Shown one piece after another: positions 13,901-23,111 of a DNA stretch of 64,000 nucleotides. Origin of the DNA: Prosopocoilus inquinatus (Eukaryota > Arthropoda > Insecta > Coleoptera > Lucanidae); NCBI GenBank assembly GCA_036172665.1, contig JAYKNF010000016.1:1054001-1118000 (forward strand), written 5' to 3'. The number at the start of each line of letters is the position of its first letter. Position 1 is the first letter of the stretch. Below the pieces are notes generated by a model. The model searched no databases. It was not told where the DNA came from and was given only the letters and a program-made list of their open reading frames with translations. The position numbers and the translations under genes are program-made.

Positions 13901-14951
13901 GTTCAGAAATATTTCCACTTTCTGCTGTGTCCTAGAACTTCGTATATCACATCATAGTTACTGGAGTACATCTAAGCGTCAAATAATGCGAAGGGTAGTG
14001 AAGATCGATTAGATAAATCACAGGAACAACGCTAACACGTGTTTCTTCTTTCAAAACTATTTCCAGCTTCTGCTGTGTCCTAGAACTTCGTATCTCATAT
14101 CATAGTTACTGGAGTCCGTCGAAACGTCAAATAATGTGAAAGATAGAGAACATCAATTAGGTAAATCACAGGAACAACGATAACAAATGTTGCTTCGTTC
14201 AAAACTATTTCCAGCTTCTGTTGCCCCCGAAAACTTCGTATCTCACATCAGAGTTACAGGAGTCCGTCGTAACGTCAAATAATGTGAAAGATAGTGAAGA
14301 TCGGTTAGTTAAATCACAGGAACAGCGCCAACACATGTTGCTTCGTGCAGAAATATTTCCAGCTTCTGCTTTGTCCTAGAACTTCGTATCTCACATCATA
14401 GTTACTGGAGTTCATCTAAACGTCAAATTATGCGAAGGGTAGTGAAGATCATTTAGATAAATCACAGGAACAACGCTAACACGTGTTACTTCGTTCAGAA
14501 ATATTTCCAGCTTCTGCTGTGTCCTAGAACTTCATATCTCACATCATAGTTACTGGAGTCCGTCGAAACGCCAAATAATGTGAAAGATAGAGAAGATCGG
14601 TTAGTTAAATCACAGTAACAACGATAACAAATGTTGCTTCGTTCAAAACTATTTCCAGCTTCTGTTGCCCCCGAAAACTTAGTATCTCACATCAGAGTTA
14701 CAGGAGTCAGTCGAAACGTCAAATAATGTGAAAGATAGTGAAGATCAGTTAGTTAAATCACAGGAACAACGCTAACACGTGTTACTTCGTTCAGAAATAT
14801 TTCCAGCTTCTGCTGTGCCCTAGAACTTCGTATCTCACATTATAGTTACTGGAGTCCGTCGAGACGCCAAATAATGTGAAAGATAGAGAAGATCGGTTAG
14901 TTAAATCACAGGAACAACGATAACAAATGTTGCTTCGTTCAAAACTATTTC
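10967..14951. repeat. 13-monomer higher-order repeat, two copies
   Basis: Two large copies, about 10967-12884 and 12885-14951. Markers TCACGAAAACTGCG (10981, 12899) and GTGTCCTTCG (11423, 13341) are both 1918 bp apart, which is 13 x 148 minus 6. The missing 6 bp come from a shared small deletion in GTGTCCTTCG (usual form GTGTCCTAGAACTTCG). After about 13650 the offset grows to 2066 bp (ACACCATAG at 11735 and 13801), so the second copy holds one extra monomer. Confidence 0.85.
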
Positions 14952-17900
14952 CAGCTTCTGTTGCCCCCGAAAACTTCGCATCTCACATCAGAGTTACAGG
15001 AGTCCGTCGAAACGTCAAATAATGTGAAAGATAGTGAAGATCGGTTAGTTAAATCACAGGAACAACGCTAACACGTGTTGCTTCGTTCAGAAATATTTCC
15101 AGCTTCTGCTGTATCCTAGAAGTTCGTATCTCACATCATAGTTACTGGAGTCCGTCGAAACGCCAAATAATGTGAAAGATAGAGAAGATCGGTTAATTAA
15201 ATCACAGGAACAACGATAACAAATGTTGCTTCGTTCAGAAATATTTCCAGCTTCTGCTGTGTCCTAGAACTTCGTATATCACATCATAGTTACTGGAGTA
15301 CATCTAAACGTCAAATAATGCGAAGGGTAGTGAAGATCGATTAGATAAATCACAGGAACAAAGGTAACACGTGTTGCTTCTTTCAAAACTATTTCCAGCT
15401 TCTGCTGTGTCCTAGAACTTCGTATCTCATATCATAGTTACTGGAGTCCGTCGAAACGTCAAATAATGTGAAAGATAGAGAACATCAATTAGGTAAATCA
15501 CAGGAACAACGATAACAAATGTTGCTTCGTTCAAAACTATTTCCAGCTTCTGTTGCCCCTGAAAACTTCGTATCTCACATCAGAGTTACAGGAGTCCGTC
15601 GAAACGTCAAGTAATGTGAAAGATAGTGAAGATCGGTTAGTTAAATCACAGGAACAACGCTAACACGTGTTGCTTCGTGCAGAAATATTTCCAGCTTCGG
15701 CTGTGTCCTAGAACTTCGTATCTCACATCATAGTTACTGGAGTCCGTCGAAACGCCAAATAATGTGAAAGATAGAGAAGATCGGTTAGTTAAATCACACT
15801 AACAACGATAAAAAATGTTACTTCGTTCAAAACTATTTCCAGCTTCCGTTGCCCACGAAAACACCGTATCTCACATCAGAGTTGCAGGAGTCAGACGAAA
15901 CGTCAAATAATGTGAAAGATAGTGAAGATCAGTTAGTTAAATCACAGGAACGACGCTAACACGTGTTACTTCATTCAGAAATATTTCCAGCTTCTGCTGT
16001 GTCCTAGAACTTCGTATCTCACATCATAGTTACTGGAGTTCATCTAAACGTCAAATAATGCGAAGGGTAGTGAAGATCGATTAGGTAAATCACAAGAACA
16101 ACGCTAACACGTGTTACTTCGTTCAGAAATATTTCCAGCTTCTGCTGTGTCCTAGAACTTCGTATCTCACATCATAGTTACTGGAGTCCGTCGAAACGCC
16201 AAATAATGTGAAAGATAGAGAAGATCGGTTAGTTAAATCACAGTAACAACGATAACAAATGTTGCTTCGTTCAAAACTATTTCCAGCTTCTGTTGCCCCC
16301 GAAAACTTAGTATCTCACATCAGAGTTACAGGAGTCAGTCGAAACGTCAAATAATGTGAAAGATAGTGAAGATCAGTTAGTTAAATCACAGGAACAACGC
16401 TAACACGTGTTACTTCGTTCAGAAATATTTCCAGCTTCTGCTGTGCCCTAGAACTTCGTATCTCACGTTATAGTTACTGGAGTCCGTCGAGACGCCAAAT
16501 AATGTGAAAGATAGAGAAGATCGGTTAGTTAAATCGCAGTAACAACGATAACAAATGTTGCTTCGTTCAAAACTATTTCCAGCTTCTGTTGCACCCGAAA
16601 ACTTCGTATCTCACATCAGAGTTACAGGAGTCCGTCGAGACGTCAAATAATGTGATAGATAGTGAAGATCAGTTGGTTAAATCACAGGAACAACGCTAAC
16701 ACGTGTTGCTTCGAGCAGAAATATTTCCAGCTTCTGCTGTGTCCTAGAACTTCGTATCTCATATCATAGTTACTGGAGTCCGTCGAAACGTCAAATAATG
16801 TGAAAGATAGAGAACATCAATTAGGTAAATCACAGGAACAACGATAACAAATGTTGCTTCGTTCAAAACTATTTCCAGCTTCTGTTGCCCCTGAAAACTT
16901 CGTATCTCACATCAGAGTTACAGGAGTCCGTCGAAACGTCAAATAATGTGAAAGATAGTGAAGATCGGTTAGTTAAATCACAGGAACAACGCTAACACGT
17001 GTTGCTTCGTGCAGAAATATTTCCAGCTTCTGCTGTGTCCTAGAACTTCGTATCTCACATCATAGTTACTGGAGTCCGTCGAAACGCCAAATAATGTGAA
17101 AGATAGAGAAGATCGGTTAGTTAAATCACACTAACAACGATAAAGAATGTTACTTCGTTCAAAACTATTTCCAGCTTCCGTTGCCCACGAAAACACCGTA
17201 TCTCACATCAGAGTTGCAGGAGTCAGACGAAACGTCAAATAATGTGAAAGATAGTGAAGATCAGTTAGTTAAATCACAGGAACGACGCTAACACGTGTTA
17301 CTTCGTTCAGAAATATTTCCAGCTTCTGCTGTGTCCTAGAACTTCGTATCTCACATCATAGTTACTGGAGTCCGTCGAAACGCCAAATGCTGTGAAAGAT
17401 AGAGAAGATCGGTTAGTTAAATCACACTAACAACGATAAAAAATGTTACTTCGTTCAAAACTATTTCCAGCTTCCGTTGCCCACGAAAACACCGTATCTC
17501 ACATCAGAGTTACAGGAGTCCGTCGAGACGTCAAATAATGTGAAAGATCGTGAAGATCAGTTAGCTAAATCACAGGAACAACGCTAACACGTGTTACTTC
17601 GTTCATAAATATTTCCAGCTTCTGCTGTGTCCTAGAACTTCGTACCTCACATCATAGTTACTGGAGTTCATCTAAACGTCAAATAATGCGAAGGGTAGTG
17701 AAGATCGATTAGATAAATCACAGGAACAACGCTAAAACGTGTTACTTCGTTCAGAAATATTTCCAGCTTCTGCTGTATCCTAGAACTTCGTATCTCACAT
17801 CATAGTTACTGGAGTCCGTCGAAACGTCAAATAATGTGAAAGATAGTGAAGATCGGTTAGTTAAATCACAGTAACAACGATAACAAATGTTGCTTCGTTC

Positions 17901-18763
17901 AAAACTATTTCCAGCTTCTGTTGTACCCGAAAACTTCGTATCTCACATCATATTTACTGGAGTTCATCTAAACGTCAAATAATGCGAAGGGTAGTGAAGA
18001 TCGATTAGTTAAATCACAGGAACAACGCTAACACGTGTTGCTTCTTTCAAAACTATTTCCAGCTTCTGCTGTGTCCTAGAACTTCGTATCTCATATCATA
18101 GTTACTGGAGTCCGTCGAAACGTCAAATAATGTGAAAGATAGAGAACATCAATTAGGTAAATCACAGGAACAACTATAACAAATGTTGCTTCGTTCAAAA
18201 CTATTTCCAGCTTCTGTTGCCCCCGAAAACTTCGTATCTCACATCAGAGTTACAGGAGTCCGTCGAAACGTCAAATAATGTGAAAGATAGTGAAGATCGG
18301 TTAGCTAAATCACAGGAACAACGCTAACACGTGTTGCTTCGTGCAGAAATATTTCCAGCTTCTGCTGTGTCCTAGAACTTCGTATCTCACATCATAGTTA
18401 CTGGAGTTCATCTAAACGTCAAATAATGCGAAGGGTAGTGAAGATCGATTAGATAAATCACAGGAACAACGCTAACACGTGTTACTTCGTTCAGAAATAT
18501 TTCCAGCTTCTGCTGTGTCCTAGAACTTCGTATCTCACATCATAGTTACTGGAGTCCGTCGAAACGCCAAATAATGTGAAAGATAGAGAAGATCGGTTAG
18601 TTAAATCACAGTAACAACGCTAACACGTGTTGCTTCGTTCAAAACTCTTTCCTGCTTCTGTTGCCCCCGAAAACTTCGTATCTCACATCAGAGTTACAGG
18701 AGTCCGTCGAAACGTCAATTAATGTTACAGATAGTGAAGATCGGTTAGTTAAATCACAGGAAC
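14952..18763. repeat. Satellite array, 148-bp monomers up to the insertion
   Basis: Continuation of the 148-bp satellite. Several blocks resemble the 13-monomer unit to the left, for example the monomers ending in GCAGAAATATTTCC with CATCAATTAGG. The last monomer starts at 18648 and is broken after AAATCACAGGAAC at 18763, where the viral element begins. This final monomer has private changes (CAATTAATGTTACAG near 18716). No gene is seen. Confidence 0.93.
18760..18763. repeat. Target-site duplication GAAC, left copy
   Basis: GAAC ends the interrupted satellite monomer and is repeated at 23587-23590 on the other side of the element. Counting GAAC once, the left piece (18648-18763, 116 bp) and right piece (23591-23622, 32 bp) make one complete 148-bp monomer. 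A 4-bp match could also be microhomology. Confidence 0.7.
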
Positions 18764-18950
18764 TAGAACGTGTGACGTCACGCTGATGCGTGTGACGTCA
18801 CGCTGATGCTGTTGATGTATGCATGATATACCAACAGCATCAGCGTGACGTCACACGCTGCTGCTGTTGCTGCTGGAAGATAAGAATACAATTGTATTCT
18901 TATCCGACAAGCTCCCAGTCCCGGCTCGGGGCAGAGTTCGCGGTCACCGC
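18764..18950 (+). repeat. Left inverted terminal repeat, outer arm rearranged
   Basis: 187 bp matching the reverse complement of 23381-23586 from the hairpin inward up to CGCGGTCACCGC. It contains a 70-nt hairpin at 18789-18858 (arms starting GCGTGTGACGTCACGCTGAT) with a loop around GTATGCATGATATAC. A 26-nt perfect palindrome at 18879-18904 is centred on CAATTG. Unlike the right end, the outer arm lacks the CAG-rich stretch and the outer copy of the palindrome. It shows instead a 20-bp direct duplication (18769-18788 and 18789-18808). The first five bases, TAGAA, match the tip of the right repeat. Confidence 0.9.
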
Positions 18951-19010
18951 CGTTTGCGATTCGCTGCTTTTCGAAATTGTGTGGTTTTCCCTGCATTCTG
19001 GGGGATTCTG

Positions 19011-19017
19011 TATAAAT
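19011..19017 (+). promoter_or_regulatory. TATA box of the left (NS) promoter
   Basis: TATAAAT lies 60 bp inside the end of the left terminal repeat and 37 nt before the NS3 ATG at 19054. A start around 19040-19045 (TATCACAATC) would fit the usual 25-30 nt spacing and give a very short leader. The position matches the NS promoter of other ambisense densoviruses. Nothing else is recognised in 18951-19053. Confidence 0.7.
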
Positions 19018-19053
19018 TGCTATGCCGGAGACCGTTTAAATATCACAATCATC

Positions 19054-19688
19054 ATGTCTCGACCAGTACCTCCTTCGTGTTGTGACCGTACACACTACAA
19101 CGTGCAAGGTAGTGCCTTCAGTTTGCGCAACCCTAGCGCGATTCCTGGTCTTGTTTCTGCTTATTTAAGCGAAACACTACCCAATCAACTAATCGTGGCC
19201 CAGCAGCGTACCCTGGTTAATTATCGTTACCGGGGAGCTTTGTATTCGGCTATCGGTAATTTACTGGACGAGTGGAATACTGCGTCTACTACATTCTGTC
19301 GCATTGACAACTACGTGGTAGTTGACGCAAGTACCTTGGATGTTCCCTTCGCTCATGCAGTGACGACCGACAATGAGGAAAACTGGGACTGCCTAGTTTC
19401 TATTTGCGCGACGTGTGTGCAGGCGTTATCTATTGCATCTACTTCCATTTGGTCCGAGGTGCAAAGTCATAACTTGGAACAGGTTACGTGGAACACATCC
19501 CGCAAGCAGTAAGTACCACACATTGAACTTTCGAAATAATTAGTTATTTCTGTTGCAGATATCTTTTCCAACATTCGGAAAAGTGTGTTAACTGTTTCTT
19601 GCCTCTGAACAATTATCAGCATTGTACGCAGTGCGAAACTTGCCTGCGTAAAGTTCTGTCCGAATTAACGTTGTCGGAATATCTCTAA
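19054..19688 (+). CDS. NS3: NS3-like non-structural protein, two exons
   Basis: First gene of the rightward unit. Exon 1 is 19054-19508 and exon 2 is 19559-19688, with a predicted 50-nt intron (donor GTAAGT, acceptor TTCTGTTGCAG). Unspliced, the frame stops at 19510-19512, three bases past the donor, giving 152 residues; spliced it gives 194. Exon 2 adds a Cys-rich tail with three CxxC-type pairs, the last two sharing a Cys, which suggests a zinc-binding finger. Position upstream of NS1/NS2, length and Cys-rich end fit densovirus NS3, a small protein needed for efficient DNA replication in the lepidopteran viruses where it was studied. The start is the first ATG after the TATA box; an in-frame extension upstream lies in the terminal repeat and is not credible. 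The role here is inferred from position and the Cys tail only. Confidence 0.78.
19509..19558 (+). other. Predicted NS3 intron (50 nt)
   Basis: GTAAGT at 19509 and TTTCTGTTGCAG ending at 19558 are near-consensus splice signals. Removal keeps the frame open for another 42 codons carrying the Cys pairs. The length equals that of the predicted VP1 intron on the other strand (23043-23092). Confidence 0.75.
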
Positions 19689-19692
19689 AACG

Positions 19693-19700
19693 TATAAATA
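19693..19700 (+). promoter_or_regulatory. Possible internal TATA box before NS1
   Basis: TATAAATA lies 7 nt before the NS2 ATG (19707) and 57 nt before the NS1 ATG (19757). A start 25-30 nt downstream would fall after the NS2 ATG and leave NS1 as the first open frame. It could equally be AT-rich intergenic sequence. Confidence 0.4.
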
Positions 19701-19706
19701 ATATTC

Positions 19707-20601
19707 ATGGCTGATACATTAACGGTACGCGAAATTTTAAATTTATTACAAGAACTATGGAACCTCCCGACGGAATTCACGCAACTCTTGACTCAATTTT
19801 CGACGAAGTTGATACTGATCATGGGACACCCGATTTTGCCCTTTCTGCGTTGCTTGAAGAAGCTGCTGAATTCGGCATTCGAGAACCCCGACAAAACGCC
19901 TTCGTGGACACAATATTTCGAGGTGGCCTCCGACGACGATTATGCCACGATGTGCTTCCCATCGGATCTCGTGATGAAGGTCTTCAATTACTTGGAGAAA
20001 TGCGCCAACGACGATACAACGGACAACTGTTCATCGTCTCGTATCACGGGAAATCCCCCGAATGGGAACATTTGCACGTTGTCCACGACTGCGGATGGAC
20101 CGCGGGAACATGCAGATGCACCACGTTCCGGGGATTGCCTTTCCAACGACGACGACGAGCTCAGTGGACCGGTGGCATTGGAAGAGGTGAGCAATACGTT
20201 ATGTTGGGTATTTGTGCAATTCCTAACCATATAATTGAGTTATATTCAATGTAATGTATTGTTCACAGATTATCTCCGAGCACTCGGAATATATATGTTC
20301 CTACACCCCCGAGAATGTCTCTACTATTTCTTCGCCGGCGCCCAACGGGAAATTCCTGGTGCAGCTGAAATTGATTCCCATGATCGACGCGAAGAAAGTG
20401 CCGAAGGAGCAACTGTGGACGAAGCTGACGAAATCAGCGCAGTTTGTCGCGACGCCACTGATGGTCCATCGGTATCAACTCCTGGTCGAATTATTGAGCG
20501 ATGTCAAAAAAAATATTCTGCAAAATCAACACCTCAAAAAAACCAAACGCTTGAGACGATTCTCTCCTTTTTCGAAAAGTATCCGGTTTGCCCCCTATTA
20601 A
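19707..20601 (+). CDS. NS2: NS2-like non-structural protein, overlapping NS1
   Basis: Exon 1 (19707-20186, exactly 160 codons) and exon 2 (20269-20601) share the 82-nt intron with NS1 but are read in other frames; spliced length is 270 residues. Unspliced, the frame ends at 20232-20234. Most of the coding overlaps NS1 exon 1 and the start of NS1 exon 2. The protein has a Leu-rich start and an Asp/Glu/Ser-rich acidic stretch near residues 100-155; exon 2 is Lys-rich. No known domain is recognised. Position and overlap fit densovirus NS2, whose function is poorly defined. The ATG has a weak context (T at -3) and precedes the NS1 ATG by 50 nt, so ribosomes could leak past it. In the densoviruses I know the NS1 start comes first, so this order is unusual. 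Confidence 0.72.
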
Positions 20602-21389
20602 GTACGTGTAAAACCGCACAATGGTGCGAAAACGAAAAATTACGCGGTATCGGACGCAGTTCATTGGTTTATCAACAAGCTATAGACATTTTTCAACGTA
20701 TTATTTGTAACAAAACAATTCCAGAATTGATTGAATTTTACTTCAATTCACAACCGTTATTTGCATGTACTTCCGGTCATTTATTCGATTTTTATTATAC
20801 TGTTGACGAATCGCGATCAAAATTATACGATCTTTTACAGTACCAATGTAATTATGATGAAGAATTCATTACTTTTTTTTTACAAACTATTTATAACGTA
20901 TTAGATCGGCAAGAAGAAAAAAAAAATTGTATTCAAATCAAAGGTCCGAGTAACGCCGGGAAAACATTATTTTCCAAATTGTGTGCATCGTTATGTTTAG
21001 TAAAAGGTCAAATCGCGAATTTTAACAAATACAATCAATTTCCGTTACAAGATTGCGTGGACAAACGTATTTTAATATGGGACGAACCGAATTGTGAAGC
21101 GTGTGCGTTTGATACGTGTAAGATGCTATTCGCGGGAGATCCCTGTATGGCAAACATAAAATATCAAAGTCACGTGCAAATTGATCGAACTCCGGTATTA
21201 ATTACTACGAATCAAGAAGTTTTTCCAAATAATGCAATTTTTAATAATCGTATGTATAAATTTTCATGGCATACTGCCCCCCTACTGAGCGCGTATACCA
21301 AACATTTACATCCTTTAGGACTGTACGAACTTTGGAAGCAATATAAAATCATCACTATTGCAACGGTAAGCGATAATGTATCAGCCTAA
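19757..21389 (+). CDS. NS1: NS1 replication initiator: HUH endonuclease and SF3 helicase
   Basis: Exon 1 (19757-20186) joined to exon 2 (20269-21389) gives 516 residues, a normal densovirus NS1 length. In exon 1, HLHVVHDC at residues 105-112 supplies the HxH metal-binding motif of the rolling-hairpin nickase. The Tyr-rich stretch just after the splice (near residues 145-165, including CLYYFF) is the likely place of the catalytic Tyr. The SF3 helicase in exon 2 has Walker A GPSNAGKT (369-376), Walker B ILIWDEPN (about 411-418) and motif C around LITTN (454-458). NS1 would nick the terminal repeats and unwind viral DNA in the nucleus. Splicing is needed, since unspliced the exon 1 frame ends at 20254 without a helicase. 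The ATG has A at -3 and G at +4 and is the only one after the in-frame stop at 19712. A donor-like GTAAGC lies at 21366. No disabling change is seen. Confidence 0.9.
20187..20268 (+). other. Predicted intron shared by NS1 and NS2 (82 nt)
   Basis: Donor GAAGAG|GTGAGC at 20187 and acceptor TTGTTCACAG ending at 20268. Excision joins both overlapping frames at once: exon 1 of NS1 to the helicase frame and exon 1 of NS2 to the 20254-20601 frame. The simultaneous fit in two frames is strong support. Confidence 0.85.
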
Positions 21390-21439
21390 ATATATTTACG
21401 AACGTGGTGAAGGAAACATATGTTTACTGTATAATTATA

Positions 21440-21453
21440 TTTATTGGAATAAA
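21440..21453. terminator. Overlapping convergent poly(A) signals
   Basis: The 76-bp gap between the NS1 stop (21387-21389) and the VP stop (21466-21468) holds AATAAA on the plus strand at 21448-21453 and AATAAA on the minus strand at 21440-21445. Each serves the transcript coming from its own side, as expected for a compact ambisense parvovirus. Confidence 0.8.
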
Positions 21454-21465
21454 AAGTGTTACATA

Positions 21466-23109
21466 TTATGCTGTTGTTGTATATGAACCATCCCAATTAT
21501 AACAATAATGCCCACCTACATGATTCTGTTGAATATAATAATGTTGTTTTGAATCTTTATATCCAGCCGGAAATGCCTGCTTCGACGCGAACGCCTCGTT
21601 GGCATAATTATACTGGAAATTAAATCCTATTTTACATGTCGAACGAATTTCGTATTCCGCACATGCATTAACGAAGGACGGCGACGTGTCGCTGGGGGCA
21701 TTACTTTGAACCGGTTCAATCCCGATGTGACATTGCGGTTGGGCTTCGCAAGGAAGCATATTATTATCAAAACCAATTAAATGACTTTTTTCGACAATAT
21801 TTTCATAACTAAAAATTTGCCCGTTTTTTTGACGGAATGGAAAACAATTGAGGCCGCTCTGAGCAAATGCACTGTCGGAAATAAATTGTGTCTTTTTTAC
21901 TCCCAAATCTACACGTCCCGTAAACGGTATTACTTTGTTCGGTACAACGGCGGAATTATAAACATGTTTCAAGGTACCGTTTTTAGGACGGTAAGTATAA
22001 TTAATACACGGAGTATTAATGTGTTCATTTAAATTATACCGTTCGACTAAAGCATCAACACGAGGCCATCCTGTTTCGATATGATACGAATTTTTCTTCG
22101 TGTCGTTCCCCGTTGTGAGAAAGCACGCATACGCCGGCAATGCACGATTAGCACCCCACGATGTTGGAAACGTAATAGTGGTATCTTTAGAATGATATTC
22201 CGTAGTGTTACCGTAAAAACGATTTGTAAATTCGTCTGCCGTTAGAGGTGTAGTTTCCGAAATATACATCGGCGCTTTTTCGTTATTAATAACAACGCGA
22301 TTAATCATATCAATTTTTCGATTTAATCCAATGCAATGTTTGCCGAAAATGACATGCATCGAATTCGCGCTTGCCGTTAACGTTGTACCTGTATCAAACG
22401 AACACCGAACACCTTTCGGAATAATTTCTACGTGAACTTCCGCGATATAAGATCCCAAAGGCAACGACTGAAATTCAATCGGACTTAAATAAAAGGGAAT
22501 CCAATCCACCGGAACATATGCGAGACTAGTGGAATAGGCGAGATAGTTAGAACTAATATCAGTATTAGTTGTCGCTGAATCCTTTTTCGGACCTATCAGA
22601 AATTTACCGCTCATAAATCCCCACGTATGCATCAGGTGAGATTTCCGGAAAAACGTAAACGACGGGACTGACAATGCTTTAGTAAAATAAATTGTATGTT
22701 GCGACCCGGGATTTGTTACACCTGCATTTCCAGGCATTCCTACGCCCGTGGCGTCCGCCGCATCGACTTCATCCGTCGCCATCGGTGCATTATTTTCTTG
22801 CTGTCCAATATCGCTTACATCGTGAGACCCGGAAGGCTGATCGACCGCCTGCATGCGATCACGGCGAACTTGCACGTCGTCCGCGCGGTCTTGCTGCTGC
22901 CGCGAACTCTGTTCTTCTCGACGGTCGCCGCGTGTGCGAAGTGAAAGTTGTTTATAACGTCGGTCACGTGAACTCATATCTCCCGGATATAGCACACCTG
23001 TATACTGCTCAACACTGCGCTTAATTTGCAATCCGGCAGCGCCTGCAAGTAACCTTTTACAAATCCGCCTTTCACCATCACGACATACATACCAATTAAG
23101 GAGTGCCAA
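21466..23109 (-). CDS. VP: Densovirus capsid protein VP, main exon
   Basis: Open frame of 547 codons on the minus strand ending at 21466. The body from about residue 125 looks like the densovirus capsid jelly roll; the stretch around residues 180-225 (PVDWIPFYLSPIEFQSLPLG, then an EVHVEIIPKGVRCSF-like strand) is typical of the family. Residues 45-120 are rich in Arg, Gln and Asp and form a probable flexible arm. The first part of the frame (23043-23092) is predicted to be intron, so translation does not begin at its 5' end. Internal Met codons at 22977, 22854 and 22782 are good candidates for the shorter VP forms made by leaky scanning. From 23042 on it is the second exon of VP1. No stop or frameshift is seen in the capsid body. 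The protein would assemble the virion in the nucleus. Confidence 0.88.
   Translation of the reverse strand: MALLNWYVCRDGERRICKRLLAGAAGLQIKRSVEQYTGVLYPGDMSSRDRRYKQLSLRTRGDRREEQSSRQQQDRADDVQVRRDRMQAVDQPSGSHDVSDIGQQENNAPMATDEVDAADATGVGMPGNAGVTNPGSQHTIYFTKALSVPSFTFFRKSHLMHTWGFMSGKFLIGPKKDSATTNTDISSNYLAYSTSLAYVPVDWIPFYLSPIEFQSLPLGSYIAEVHVEIIPKGVRCSFDTGTTLTASANSMHVIFGKHCIGLNRKIDMINRVVINNEKAPMYISETTPLTADEFTNRFYGNTTEYHSKDTTITFPTSWGANRALPAYACFLTTGNDTKKNSYHIETGWPRVDALVERYNLNEHINTPCINYTYRPKNGTLKHVYNSAVVPNKVIPFTGRVDLGVKKTQFISDSAFAQSGLNCFPFRQKNGQIFSYENIVEKSHLIGFDNNMLPCEAQPQCHIGIEPVQSNAPSDTSPSFVNACAEYEIRSTCKIGFNFQYNYANEAFASKQAFPAGYKDSKQHYYIQQNHVGGHYCYNWDGSYTTTA
23043..23092 (-). other. Predicted VP1 intron (50 nt)
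   Basis: On the minus strand the donor is GTATGT at 23092 and the acceptor TTACTTGCAG ends at 23043. Splicing carries the phospholipase frame (codons at 23096-23094, then a split codon) into the capsid frame at 23042, restoring a continuous VP1-unique region apart from the stop at 23112-23114. It also removes three ATGs lying between the two frames. Split VP genes joined by splicing are known in several ambisense densovirus genera. Confidence 0.7.
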
Positions 23110-23111
23110 TT

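Noticed and set aside
18778..18996. Minus-strand open frame across the left terminal repeat
   Set aside because: It covers hairpin and CAG-rich repeat sequence, with no domain or promoter.
18823..19053. Upstream extension of NS3 into the terminal repeat
   Set aside because: The extension lies in the hairpin and before the TATA box; the same peptide start appears at the other end only because the repeats are inverted copies.
19988..20230. Minus-strand open frame opposite NS1/NS2 exon 1
   Set aside because: Antisense to two overlapping coding frames, with no promoter or domain.
20232..20240. Stop readthrough fusing NS2 exon 1 directly to the helicase frame
   Set aside because: The two are in the same frame, but such a product would lack the HxH endonuclease motif; the spliced model gives complete NS1.
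21781..23024. Plus-strand open frames opposite the capsid gene (21781-22032, 22692-23024, 22696-22944)
   Set aside because: Antisense shadows of VP with no recognisable domain.
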